Below, piece after piece: positions 1 to 8,518 of a DNA stretch of 42,001 nucleotides. The stretch spans positions 1-42,001 of the forward strand of contig CAMTMC010000021.1 in the NCBI GenBank assembly GCA_947073515.1, given 5' to 3'. The stretch comes from an uncultured bacterium (GTDB taxonomy: Bacteria; Bacillota; Clostridia; Oscillospirales; Oscillospiraceae). Made by a program: the position numbers and the translations under genes. The notes below the pieces were generated by a model that saw only the letters and a program-made list of their open reading frames with translations, did no database searches and had not been told where the DNA came from. Numbering within the stretch: the first letter of the stretch is position 1; each line of letters starts with the position of its first letter.

Positions 1-75
<75 letters not shown>

Positions 76-90
76 CAGGAAAACCGAGGG

Positions 91-122
91 AAAGCCTTGG
101 GCCAAATGGCCCAAGGCTTTTT
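91..122 (+). terminator. Rho-independent terminator of the tRNA transcript
   Basis: A perfect 13-bp inverted repeat (arms 91-103 and 108-120) has the 4-base loop AAAT and runs into a short T tract. It lies 16 bases after the CCA end of the tRNA and closes that transcript. Confidence 0.85.
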
Positions 123-190
123 CCATTGGGTTTTGACACGTTTCAAACAAGCCCTAAACACGGCCCAACAGATTTCTTTCCTGTTCTATC

Positions 191-219
191 TTGCCAAGGG
201 AGGGAAAAATTGATATGAT
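191..219 (+). promoter_or_regulatory. Sigma-A type promoter for the M60 peptidase / SLH pair
   Basis: TTGCCA (191-196) and TATGAT (214-219) are separated by exactly 17 bases, about 85 bases before the ATG at 305. It is the only good match between the tRNA terminator and the gene. Confidence 0.6.
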
Positions 220-304
220 ACAAGAGTGCTTCAATGGGCCGGCGGCCCCTGGTTTTTGTCAGGCCCATCCAGGGCGTCAGAGCGAGAGGAAAGGATGACA
301 GAGC

Positions 305-3300
305 ATGAACGTACGGACACGGATTTGCTCCGCGGCGCTGGCGGCGGCGCTTCTTATGACCACGGCTTCGCCCGCCCTGGCGGCGGAGAGCTCCGGCGGG
401 CCCTCCGGGGTAACCGGCAGCATTTCAGCGACCCTAAGAATCGACTACGACCAGCGGCTTTCCGCCCTCAAGGACCGGGAGGTGACCGCTGCTTTGTCCC
501 GGGGCAAGACCGTCCTGGGAGAGATCCCCCTCTGGAAGGAGGGGAGCGTGTCCCTGGAAGGTGGAAAGACCGCCCAGGTGAGTCTGCGCAGCCGGGACGG
601 CGGCGAGGTGGCGGGCACGGTGCTCCCTGGCAGCCTCAGCCTGACCGTCGGGGATCTGCCCCAGGGGGAGTATACCCTGACCTTTGCCGGACGGGGCTAT
701 ACCACCTATACCGAGGATATTGAGCTGAAGGACTACAGCCAGCACCTGGTGGTGGGCACCGGCGACGCCACCTTCACCCTGGGCGACGTGAACGGGGACG
801 GCAAGGTCACCGCCAAGGACCAGGACGCCATCTCAGAGGCGCTGGGCTCCCAGAAGACGGGGGACGTGGCCCGATATGACCTGAACGGGGACGGGGCGGT
901 GGACATCATCGACCTGGCCTATGTGAGCCGCCAGATTAAGGCCCAGGGCGGCGCCCAGCTGGCCAGCACCGCCATGCTGGCCCCGCCGGTGGAGATGAAC
1001 ACCCTAGAGGACGGGCTGACACAGGCGGGCATCACCGTGGAAGGCAGCCTGAAGGATCTGTTCCTGGACAATGGCCGGGAGGTCTTACTCGAGTCGACGA
1101 AGGGAGAGGACGTCGTCCTGGAGATTGCGCCGTCCAACGGGAAAAATCTGGCGGAGGAGCTGGGTGCGATCCGGCTGGTCTCCCCGGAGGGGGAGAACGC
1201 GGTCCAGGCCGGCTTTGCCGTGGTGGAGTACGGGAACGGCAGCCCGGAGACCATCTATTTTAACCAGGCCCGCCCGGCGGCGGTCCACACCCTCAGCCGT
1301 ACCCCGGGGGAGAGCGTGATCACCATCTCCCTGGGCAAGCGGGTGCCGGTGAAAAAGGTTACCATCACCGTCACCCAGACCGAGGGGGGAGAGTTCACCT
1401 CCCTGAAGACCATCCAATTCCTGAAAGATATTGTGCCGGAAAACCCGGTGGCCCCCAACAGCGTGGTCCGGGGCCTGAGCGCCACGGCCGGCAATGAGCT
1501 GGTGAACCTGAAATGGAGCCCCCTGCCCAATGTGGAGGGCTATCAGGTGGACTACTGGCCCTCCGAGGACAACACCCGGCGGAAGAGCCTCCGGGTGGAC
1601 ACCGCCGTGGCCGCTGTCACCGGTTTGAAAAATTTGACGGAGTACACCTTTGTGGTGACCCCGACTGACACCGGATGGGCGGGGAAACCTTCCGCCCCTG
1701 TCACCGCTACTCCCCAGCCCGCTTCCGCCCCCAAGGCCCCCGACATGGTGAGTATCGCTGAGGGGGATGGGGAGCTGTCCATTGGCTGGAAGGCCAGCGA
1801 GTCAGCCACCTATTATGAGGTGTACTACACCGACCGGGAGGGGGCGGCCCTCTCCAGCTACCGGCGGGCGGCCTCCCGGCTGACCGAGACCCGGTTTATA
1901 CTAGACGGACTGACCAATGGCACCCTATACTCAGTGTATATCGTGGCGGGGAACGATTTGGGGGAGAGCGGCCCCTCCCGGGTGGCCCAGGGCACCCCCA
2001 AGGCCGTGGCCTACGAGCGGCCGGAGGGCATCCCCACAAAAGGTATTTTGGACAACAGCAAAATTGCCAGCATCCAGCTGGCCGACAAGGGGAACTACCA
2101 CGCCCCCGCCTATACGGCGGACGCCCCCTTCCGGCCCGAAAACATGATTGACGGGGACTACCGCACCCACTGGACCGCCAGTACCAACTTCATGCGCAAC
2201 GAGCATGTGATCTGCACCTTTACCGAACCCGTGGACCTGAGCACCGCCTTCTGGGTGCCCCGGCTGGACGGGGGCTTCCCCGACAACCTGCGGGCCTACA
2301 GCGTCCGGGTCTGGTATCAGGGCGAGGATCTGAACAGCGCGGGCCACCTGCTGGTGCCCGACCCCCAGCGGGGCGGCCTGGACAACGGCGGCACCTCCAA
2401 CGCCGAGGTGGGAACCTGGCCTAACATCCCCAACTTCGACGCTGCGCCTGCCTGTAAATTTGGCGTGCTGCCCTTCGGCCCGGTGACTGACGTGGTCAAG
2501 ATCAGCCTGGCCGTGGAGCAGAAGGGGTATAATCAGATCAGCCTGTCTGAGCTGATGTTCATGGAGTACGACCCGGAGCGCTGCCTGCCCGACAACATCG
2601 CCGGCCTCTTTGCGGATGATCTCCGTACCCAGCTGGCCAGCGGCGTCACCCAGGCCAAAATCGACGCCCTGCGGGCCCGGCTGAACAGCGACGAGCGGTA
2701 TTATTACATGAATCCCAATACCCTGGCCGATGAGCTGGACCTGGCGGAGGATCTGCTGGCTGGCAAGGGCACCTCCGGCGTGGTGATCCGGGGCGTCCAG
2801 TCCCGGGACGGCAGCGTTGACAGCAAGAATTACAAACAGGGCGGAAGCGTGCTCCAGCCCCTGGGCGTGGCCGCCAAGGCGGGCCAGGAGATCACCGTCT
2901 ACGCCTCCGGGATTCCCGAGGGGGAGAGCGTCACGGTCTACGCCACCCAGTATAACGCCGAGGCCTCCGCCTGGAAGGCCCAGGCGGGCACCCTGACCAA
3001 CGGCCGGAACATCCTGGCTGTCCCCAAGATTGGCAGCCAGAACACCTCCCGGGGCGGCAGCCTGTATTTGACCTACGGCGGAGCCAGCCCGGAGAACATC
3101 TCCCTCCACGTCCGCCGGGCGGAGGATATCCCGGTGCTGGAGCTGTCCAACTGGTACAAGCTGGACGACACCGCCCGCCGGGCGGCCATCACGGCCTACG
3201 CCGCCGAGCTGGAGGCCTACGTGAAGAAAACCGGCACGGTCAACAAGGAGACCAACTGCCTCAACGTCACGGAGATCTCCATGCCCGCCGTCCTGCTGTC

Positions 3301-5269
3301 CCTGCCCGCCACCGCCGTCTTGGACAACACCGGCGGGGCCGGGTATAACCGGGAGGAGCAGTTCTACAACAGCGTCCTGGCCTGGGAGGATCTGATGCAC
3401 ATCTGCAAGACTACCCAGGGCATCGACAACACCTATGAGCGCAATGATATGCGGACCCGCCAGAATATCCGCTGTATGCAGATGTTCACCGGGGCATTCA
3501 TGTACGCCGCCGGCGAGCACATCGGCATCGGCTACGGCTCCTGCGGCGGCATGGCCGGGGGCCTCCCCATCAGTAAGATGGCGGAGGGCGCGGCGGCCAA
3601 CCAGCTCTTCGGCTGGGGCATCGCCCACGAGATCGGCCACAATATGGACAAGCTGGGCAAGGCCGAGATCACCAACAACATCTATGCCATCATGGTCCAG
3701 ACCTACGACGGGAAGAACAACACCCTGGAGTCCCGCCTGGAAAAGAGCGGGAAGTACACCGGTGTCTTCAACAAGGTGGCCCAGCAGTACCCCGGGGCCT
3801 CCAACGACGTGTTCGTCCAGCTGGCCATGTACTGGCAGCTCCACCTGGCCTACGACGGCGGGGACAAGCCCATGGACTTCTACAACCAGTTCTTTAAGGC
3901 GTGGAAGGCGAATACCTATACCGCCGGGGCCCAGAGCTACGATGATAAGGTGGCCCTCACCGCCTCCGGCGTGGCGAAGAAGGACCTGACCGAGTTCTTC
4001 ACCCGCTGGGGGATGCAGCTCAGTGACGGGACCAAGACAACCCTGGCGAAGCTCCCAAAGGAGTCCAAGGCCATCTGGTATCTCAACGACAACAGCCGCC
4101 GGGACCGGCTGAAGGGAGGAACCCCGGTACAGCTCAGCGGCCTCACGGTCAAGGCGGATCTGGCCAACGACAAGGAGGTCACGCTGGCCATCGCCCCCAC
4201 AGGCGGGGACCTGAGCCGTATCCAGGGCTATGAGATCATCCGCAACGGCGTGCCCATCGCTTTTACGACGGAACCTGCCTACAAGGATATCATCGGCTCG
4301 GGCAACCACCGCACTTACTCCTACGAGGTAGTGGCCTACGACATCCTGGGCAACAGGGCGGGCAGCGCCAAGTCCAATGAGATCCGGGTGGCCTACGACC
4401 AGACGGTACCCGCGGGGGACTACACCCTGGCCCGTGATGGGGACAAGGCGGTCTTTACCCTGGAGAACCCCACCGCCGTCTCCGGGCTGAAGATTACAGG
4501 GGCCCCCGCCTCTGGAGAATTTACCGTTGAGGTGACGGTCAAAAACGAAAAAGGTGAGGTCAAGACCTATCCCGCCCGTACCGGGAACTTCAATACCGGC
4601 AACCAGTCGGTGGACGACCAGAAGAGCTATGTGACCTACTTCTGGAAGCCGGGAACCAATGGCGAGGACACCCGCATCTGGACCTACGACGCCGTGACGG
4701 TCACTGTCACTGGCGTGCCGGAGAACGTGTCAAAGGACAACATCCAGCTCATCAGCTACGCCGGGGACGATGTGGCCTTCCTGGAGGGCGGCACCGCCGG
4801 CCTGCTGGCGGAGGACTACCGCTACGGCGACGGCTCGGATGATGTCATCAAGAAGGGCACCCTGGTGATCGCCGGCACCTACCGGGGCGACCCCGTCTAC
4901 AACGACGTGAAGGTACAGGGGCGCTTTACGGTCACCGACGCCAAAGGGGAGACCACAGTACAGGAGCGGGATCTGGACGGCTACGCCCTGCTCTTCGCTG
5001 AGATCCCCGAGGACGGCGAGGTCAGCGACATCAGCGACGGCATCTTCCTCTTTGTGCCCAACGTACAGCGGGAGGCGGAGCTCCAGAACGCCGATGCTCA
5101 CAACTGCTCCGGCGTCAATCTGCTGCCCAGTGAGATGCGGGCGGTGCTCACCCGCAATGACCAGCCTGACGGGGAAGGCGGGAGCCGTGTCACAGCCACC
5201 ACCCTGTGGATCAGCGCCCCGGGCGGCGACACCCTGCCCGCCCTGGTGCTGAAGGGGGAGAAGCAATGA
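305..5269 (+). CDS. Secreted M60-like (enhancin-type) zinc metallopeptidase with dockerin-like, FN3 and F5/8C modules
   Basis: A 1654-residue exported protein with a typical Sec signal peptide (residues 1-27, ending ...ASPALAAE). Residues about 158-212 contain two DxNxDGxxxxxD-type calcium loops (DVNGDGKVTAKDQD and DLNGDGAVDIID), as in type I dockerins. Two fibronectin type III modules follow (about 388-475 and 478-568). An F5/8 type C (discoidin-like) module lies at about 585-760. The catalytic region carries HEIGHN: H1108, E1109 and H1112, with E1121 as the likely third zinc ligand. This fits the gluzincin pattern HExxHx8E of the M60 family, known to cut host glycoproteins such as mucins. 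Beta-sandwich-like modules fill the C-terminus. The ATG is preceded by AGGAAAGG at a usable distance. The gene overlaps the next by ATGA, so the two are translationally coupled. Substrate is inferred from the family only. Confidence 0.85.
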   Translation: MNVRTRICSAALAAALLMTTASPALAAESSGGPSGVTGSISATLRIDYDQRLSALKDREVTAALSRGKTVLGEIPLWKEGSVSLEGGKTAQVSLRSRDGGEVAGTVLPGSLSLTVGDLPQGEYTLTFAGRGYTTYTEDIELKDYSQHLVVGTGDATFTLGDVNGDGKVTAKDQDAISEALGSQKTGDVARYDLNGDGAVDIIDLAYVSRQIKAQGGAQLASTAMLAPPVEMNTLEDGLTQAGITVEGSLKDLFLDNGREVLLESTKGEDVVLEIAPSNGKNLAEELGAIRLVSPEGENAVQAGFAVVEYGNGSPETIYFNQARPAAVHTLSRTPGESVITISLGKRVPVKKVTITVTQTEGGEFTSLKTIQFLKDIVPENPVAPNSVVRGLSATAGNELVNLKWSPLPNVEGYQVDYWPSEDNTRRKSLRVDTAVAAVTGLKNLTEYTFVVTPTDTGWAGKPSAPVTATPQPASAPKAPDMVSIAEGDGELSIGWKASESATYYEVYYTDREGAALSSYRRAASRLTETRFILDGLTNGTLYSVYIVAGNDLGESGPSRVAQGTPKAVAYERPEGIPTKGILDNSKIASIQLADKGNYHAPAYTADAPFRPENMIDGDYRTHWTASTNFMRNEHVICTFTEPVDLSTAFWVPRLDGGFPDNLRAYSVRVWYQGEDLNSAGHLLVPDPQRGGLDNGGTSNAEVGTWPNIPNFDAAPACKFGVLPFGPVTDVVKISLAVEQKGYNQISLSELMFMEYDPERCLPDNIAGLFADDLRTQLASGVTQAKIDALRARLNSDERYYYMNPNTLADELDLAEDLLAGKGTSGVVIRGVQSRDGSVDSKNYKQGGSVLQPLGVAAKAGQEITVYASGIPEGESVTVYATQYNAEASAWKAQAGTLTNGRNILAVPKIGSQNTSRGGSLYLTYGGASPENISLHVRRAEDIPVLELSNWYKLDDTARRAAITAYAAELEAYVKKTGTVNKETNCLNVTEISMPAVLLSLPATAVLDNTGGAGYNREEQFYNSVLAWEDLMHICKTTQGIDNTYERNDMRTRQNIRCMQMFTGAFMYAAGEHIGIGYGSCGGMAGGLPISKMAEGAAANQLFGWGIAHEIGHNMDKLGKAEITNNIYAIMVQTYDGKNNTLESRLEKSGKYTGVFNKVAQQYPGASNDVFVQLAMYWQLHLAYDGGDKPMDFYNQFFKAWKANTYTAGAQSYDDKVALTASGVAKKDLTEFFTRWGMQLSDGTKTTLAKLPKESKAIWYLNDNSRRDRLKGGTPVQLSGLTVKADLANDKEVTLAIAPTGGDLSRIQGYEIIRNGVPIAFTTEPAYKDIIGSGNHRTYSYEVVAYDILGNRAGSAKSNEIRVAYDQTVPAGDYTLARDGDKAVFTLENPTAVSGLKITGAPASGEFTVEVTVKNEKGEVKTYPARTGNFNTGNQSVDDQKSYVTYFWKPGTNGEDTRIWTYDAVTVTVTGVPENVSKDNIQLISYAGDDVAFLEGGTAGLLAEDYRYGDGSDDVIKKGTLVIAGTYRGDPVYNDVKVQGRFTVTDAKGETTVQERDLDGYALLFAEIPEDGEVSDISDGIFLFVPNVQREAELQNADAHNCSGVNLLPSEMRAVLTRNDQPDGEGGSRVTATTLWISAPGGDTLPALVLKGEKQ

Positions 5270-6621
5270 GGGCGGCCCGTTTTGCGGTAGCCGCCGCGCT
5301 GGTCCTGTCCCTCCTGCCCGCCCCCGCCCTGGCGGCGAAGGGGGATGATCTGGTCCTCTCCTATACCACCGGCCGGGGCGGCTCCGCCGCCCTGTCGGTG
5401 GAGGGGCTGGACGGCGTCCGGGATGTCTACGCCGTCCAGGCGGAGCTCACTTTGAAGGGCTCCTACTCCGAAATCAGCCTGAAACCCTCGGATAAATCCC
5501 TCTATGCCCCCCAGGTCACGGTGGAGACCTCAGGTAAGACGACCCTGGTCACCCTCTATCTCTACGGGGAGGAGGCCATCAACCGGGGGACCTCCCTGGA
5601 TCTGGGGACCCTGGATGTGGAGGGGGGATTCTCCGCCGTCACCAGCGCCAAGCTCACCCTGCTGGACTGGACCCTTTCGCCCTTTGAGTACGCCAACGGC
5701 CAGGCTGTGGCGGTCAGGGACGACAGCGAGGACAGGGACGACAAGGATGAGGACAAAGAGGACGAGGATAAGAAAGATGAGGAAGAGGGCACGGACGAGG
5801 ATGAGACCCTCTATCCCGTCAGTGTCGGGCGGTTTGACGGCGGGACCGTCCGGGTTGACCCCACCCGTGCCATAGCGGGGGATTGGGTGAGCGTCACTGC
5901 CACCCCCGACCTGGGATTCCAGATGGACAATCTGGCGGTATGGGATGACGACGGGAATTCCGTCCGTCTGGCCTGGCAGGCCGGCGACCGGTATACCTTC
6001 CAGATGCCCGCCTCCCGGGTGACGGTGGAGGCCGCCTTTTCCGCCAAGAGCGGGGCGGCCAACACCCTGCCCTTCACTGACGTGGCCGGGAACGCCTGGT
6101 ACCACGCCGCGGTGGAGTATGTGTACGGCGGCGGGCTGATGTCGGGCACAGACGGCACCCACTTCTCCCCCAACGTGACCACCACCCGGGGCATGATCGT
6201 GACCATCCTGCACAGCATGGCGGGCAGGCCCGGGGCGGCGGGGAGCGCCGGATTTCTGGATGTGCCCGCCGGCCAGTACTACACCGCCGCCGTGGAGTGG
6301 GCCTGCGCCAGCGGCGTGGTCTCCGGTTACCCTGATGGCCGGTTCCGGCCCAACGACCCCATCACCCGGGAGCAGTTCGCCGCCATCCTGTACCGCTACG
6401 CCCAGCTCAGCGGCCGGGATACCGGGGCGGCGGGGGATCTCTCCGCCTTCCAGGACCGGGGGAAGGTCTCTGCCTACGCCGTCGAGGCCGTGGGCTGGGC
6501 GGTGGAACAGGGCCTCATCTCGGGTATGGGAGACGGGAACCTGGCCCCCGGGGGTAGCGCAACCCGGGCTCAGGCCGCCGCTATGCTGACCAAGTACTGT
6601 GAGTCCACGCCCGGCGTGTAA
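5266..6621 (+). CDS. SLH-domain wall-anchored protein with a possible cohesin-like N-terminal domain
   Basis: 451 residues from the ATG at 5266, which overlaps the stop of the peptidase gene (ATGA) and is followed at once by a good signal peptide (MRAARFAVAAALVLSLLPAP...). Residues about 25-150 form a beta-rich domain with alternating hydrophobic strands and a late 'LDLGTLDVEG' strand, reminiscent of cohesins; this is a resemblance only. A strongly acidic Asp/Glu/Lys linker covers about 151-183. A beta-repeat-like module ('GGTVRVDPT...MPASRVTVEAAF') covers about 185-265. Three SLH repeats (about 270-450: FTDVAGNAWYHAAVEYV, FLDVPAGQYYTAAVEW, AFQDRGKVSAYAVEAV) should bind pyruvylated wall polymer. 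A plausible role is to hold its dockerin-bearing neighbour on the surface. The stop codon shares its last base with a palindromic element. Confidence 0.8.
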   Translation: MRAARFAVAAALVLSLLPAPALAAKGDDLVLSYTTGRGGSAALSVEGLDGVRDVYAVQAELTLKGSYSEISLKPSDKSLYAPQVTVETSGKTTLVTLYLYGEEAINRGTSLDLGTLDVEGGFSAVTSAKLTLLDWTLSPFEYANGQAVAVRDDSEDRDDKDEDKEDEDKKDEEEGTDEDETLYPVSVGRFDGGTVRVDPTRAIAGDWVSVTATPDLGFQMDNLAVWDDDGNSVRLAWQAGDRYTFQMPASRVTVEAAFSAKSGAANTLPFTDVAGNAWYHAAVEYVYGGGLMSGTDGTHFSPNVTTTRGMIVTILHSMAGRPGAAGSAGFLDVPAGQYYTAAVEWACASGVVSGYPDGRFRPNDPITREQFAAILYRYAQLSGRDTGAAGDLSAFQDRGKVSAYAVEAVGWAVEQGLISGMGDGNLAPGGSATRAQAAAMLTKYCESTPGV

Positions 6622-6784
6622 GAACCTGTATTCACAAGCTCAAACGGCCGTCTAAGCGGGAATTTTGCCGTCCCGCCTCGTTGTGAAATCTTGAAATCCA
6701 CCCAGGATTCCTGCGATTTCCCGCCTTGCGGGCCAGGCAAACTTCCTCGCTCATCCGGCATTTTCACTTATGAATACCGGTTCT
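6621..6784 (+). repeat. Long imperfect palindrome (element A) sharing a 30-base apex with element B
   Basis: The first 49 bases (AGAACCTGTATTCA...) match the reverse complement of the last 49 (AGAACCGGTATTCA...) at about two-thirds of positions without gaps, so the whole 164 bases can fold into one hairpin. The apex 6686-6715 is identical base for base to 26754-26783. Inside it AATCC (6695-6699) pairs with GGATT (6705-6709) across the loop ACCCA. The element begins on the last base of the SLH gene stop codon. No transposase or clear target-site duplication is seen. It could be a MITE-like element or a structured 3' UTR. Confidence 0.75.
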
Positions 6785-6799
6785 AAGAGCCAAATCAAA

Positions 6800-6840
6800 G
6801 AGCCCCAGCGTTGAGATGGGTCAGCGCCGGGGCTCATTTT
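6800..6840 (+). terminator. Terminator downstream of the SLH gene
   Basis: GAGCCCC (6800-6806) pairs with GGGGCTC (6829-6835), extended by GCG/CGC after one mismatch, and is followed by ATTTT. Between here and the promoter at 6982 there is only a GC-rich stretch in which I see no gene. Confidence 0.65.
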
Positions 6841-6981
6841 ATGGCGGGCCCGCCGTGGCCGGGCTGGGCTGGACGCCCGGACGGCGGGAAAGCGAGGCCC
6901 CAGCCGAACCCGGACGAGGGGAGCCCCCGGGGAGTATACTATAAATTGAGGGCAAGAAGAGAAAAGAGCGGGCGGGTTCAC

Positions 6982-7010
6982 TTGAAAAGATGAATTGCTT
7001 GTGATAGAAT
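6982..7010 (+). promoter_or_regulatory. Sigma-A type promoter for the substrate-binding protein / kinase pair
   Basis: TTGAAA (6982-6987) and TAGAAT (7005-7010) are spaced by 17 bases in an AT-rich island, about 40 bases before the ATG at 7052. Confidence 0.75.
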
Positions 7011-7051
7011 AACAAACATTACCAAAATAAATTGGAAGGGGAGCGGGTTTT

Positions 7052-8512
7052 ATGAAGCTTATAAAGGGATGGAAGCGGATCTGTGCCGTGGGAATCGTGG
7101 CAGCCCTGGTTTTCACGTCGGGCTGTGGAAGCAAAAGCCCTTTAGACCCGAAAGACCCGGTGTCTTTGACGGTGTGGCACTACTATAACGGCTCTCAGCA
7201 GACCGCCTTTGACGCGCTGGTGGAGGAGTTTAACGACACGGTGGGCCGGGATCGGGGCATCTATATCCAGAGCTACTCCCAGGGCTCGGTGCCCGATTTG
7301 GAGTCGGCTGTGCGGGACGCCATCAGTGGCAAGGTGGGGGCGCAGGCCATGCCGGATATTTTCTCCTCTTATGCGGATACCGCCTATGAGGTGGAGCAGG
7401 CGGGGGCTCTGGCCGACCTGTCCGCCTACCTCACGCAGGAGGAGCTGGACTTATATGTGGACTCCTATATTGAGGAGGGCCGGATTGCGGCGGATGGCAC
7501 CCTGCGGATTTTCCCCACGGCCAAGTCCACCGAGATTATGCTGTTGAATCAGACCGACTGGGAACCTTTTGCGGCGGCCACAGGGGCGTCGCTGGAGGAT
7601 CTGAGGACCATTGAGGGGGTGGCGGCCACCGCTGAGGCCTACTACCAGTGGACCGACGGGCTCACCCCCGATGTGCCCGGGGACGGGCGGGCTTTCTACG
7701 GCCGGGACGCCGTGGCCAACTACTTTATCATTGGCATGCAGCAGCTGGGCGTGGAGCTGTTCCAGGTGGAGAACGGGGAGCTGACCCTAAACGCCCCCAA
7801 GGAGGAGCTATTCCGCCTGTGGGAGAACTACTATGTCCCCACTGTGAAGGGCTACTTCGGGGCCTACGGGAAATTCCGCTCCGACGACGTGAAAACGGGG
7901 GATATCCTGGCCTACACCGGCTCCACCTCCTCCGCCATGTACTTCCCGGACCAGGTGGAGCGGGACAGCGGCAGCTATCCCATTGAGTACGTTGTGATGG
8001 CCGCCCCGGTGTTTGAGGGCGGGCACGGCTACGCCGTGCAGCAGGGGGCCGGCATGGTGGTCAGCAAGTCCGATGAGCGCCATGAGTATGCCGCTGTGGA
8101 ATTCTTGAAGTGGTTCACCCAGGCGGAAAACAACCTCCAGTTTGGCTGTGTGTCCGGCTATCTGCCGGTGCGGAAAGCGGCCAACAGCTTGGAGCAGCTG
8201 GATCAGGTGATTGAGGAGAAGGGGCTGTCTGTGGCGCCCAAAACCTATGACTGCCTGAGCGCGATCTTTACTCAGATGGATGGGATGACGCTGTACACAA
8301 ACAAGAGTTTCCGGAATGGCTCCGCAGCCAGAAAGGTGCTGGAATACAACCTGGCGGACCGGGCGGTGGCAGACCGGGCGGCGGTGGCTGAGGCTGTGGC
8401 TGGGGGCACCAGCCTGGAGGAGGCCGCGGCCCCCTACGTGACCCGGGAGGCCTTTGAGGCGTGGTACGATGATTTCCGCGGCGCGCTGGACGCGGCAGTG
8501 AATGGACAGTGA
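7052..8512 (+). CDS. Extracellular solute-binding lipoprotein (carbohydrate ABC type), probably a sensor partner
   Basis: 486 residues. The N-terminus has a basic head, a hydrophobic stretch and a lipobox-like FTSGC, so Cys25 is the likely lipidated residue after signal peptidase II. The mature part starts with a typical family 1 fold ('DPVSLTVWHYYNGSQQTAFD...LVEEFN') and contains the usual late segment 'GAGMVVSKSDERHEYAAVEFLKWF'. Family members bind sugars or oligosaccharides for ABC importers. No permease or ATPase gene is adjacent. Instead a hybrid histidine kinase starts 6 bases after the stop. The protein may therefore present ligand to the kinase's outer domain rather than feed a transporter (inference). 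GGAAGGGGAG precedes the ATG. Confidence 0.85.
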   Translation: MKLIKGWKRICAVGIVAALVFTSGCGSKSPLDPKDPVSLTVWHYYNGSQQTAFDALVEEFNDTVGRDRGIYIQSYSQGSVPDLESAVRDAISGKVGAQAMPDIFSSYADTAYEVEQAGALADLSAYLTQEELDLYVDSYIEEGRIAADGTLRIFPTAKSTEIMLLNQTDWEPFAAATGASLEDLRTIEGVAATAEAYYQWTDGLTPDVPGDGRAFYGRDAVANYFIIGMQQLGVELFQVENGELTLNAPKEELFRLWENYYVPTVKGYFGAYGKFRSDDVKTGDILAYTGSTSSAMYFPDQVERDSGSYPIEYVVMAAPVFEGGHGYAVQQGAGMVVSKSDERHEYAAVEFLKWFTQAENNLQFGCVSGYLPVRKAANSLEQLDQVIEEKGLSVAPKTYDCLSAIFTQMDGMTLYTNKSFRNGSAARKVLEYNLADRAVADRAAVAEAVAGGTSLEEAAAPYVTREAFEAWYDDFRGALDAAVNGQ

Positions 8513-8518
8513 TCATCC

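Noticed and set aside
1931..4309. Long open frame on the minus strand opposite the M60 peptidase
   Set aside because: Same GC-shadow effect; the plus-strand protein has a signal peptide, domains and the HExxH motif.
6811..6993. Small open frame in the gap before the substrate-binding protein gene
   Set aside because: It overlaps a terminator and the next promoter, has no SD, and encodes a Pro/Gly/Arg-rich product without a recognisable pattern.
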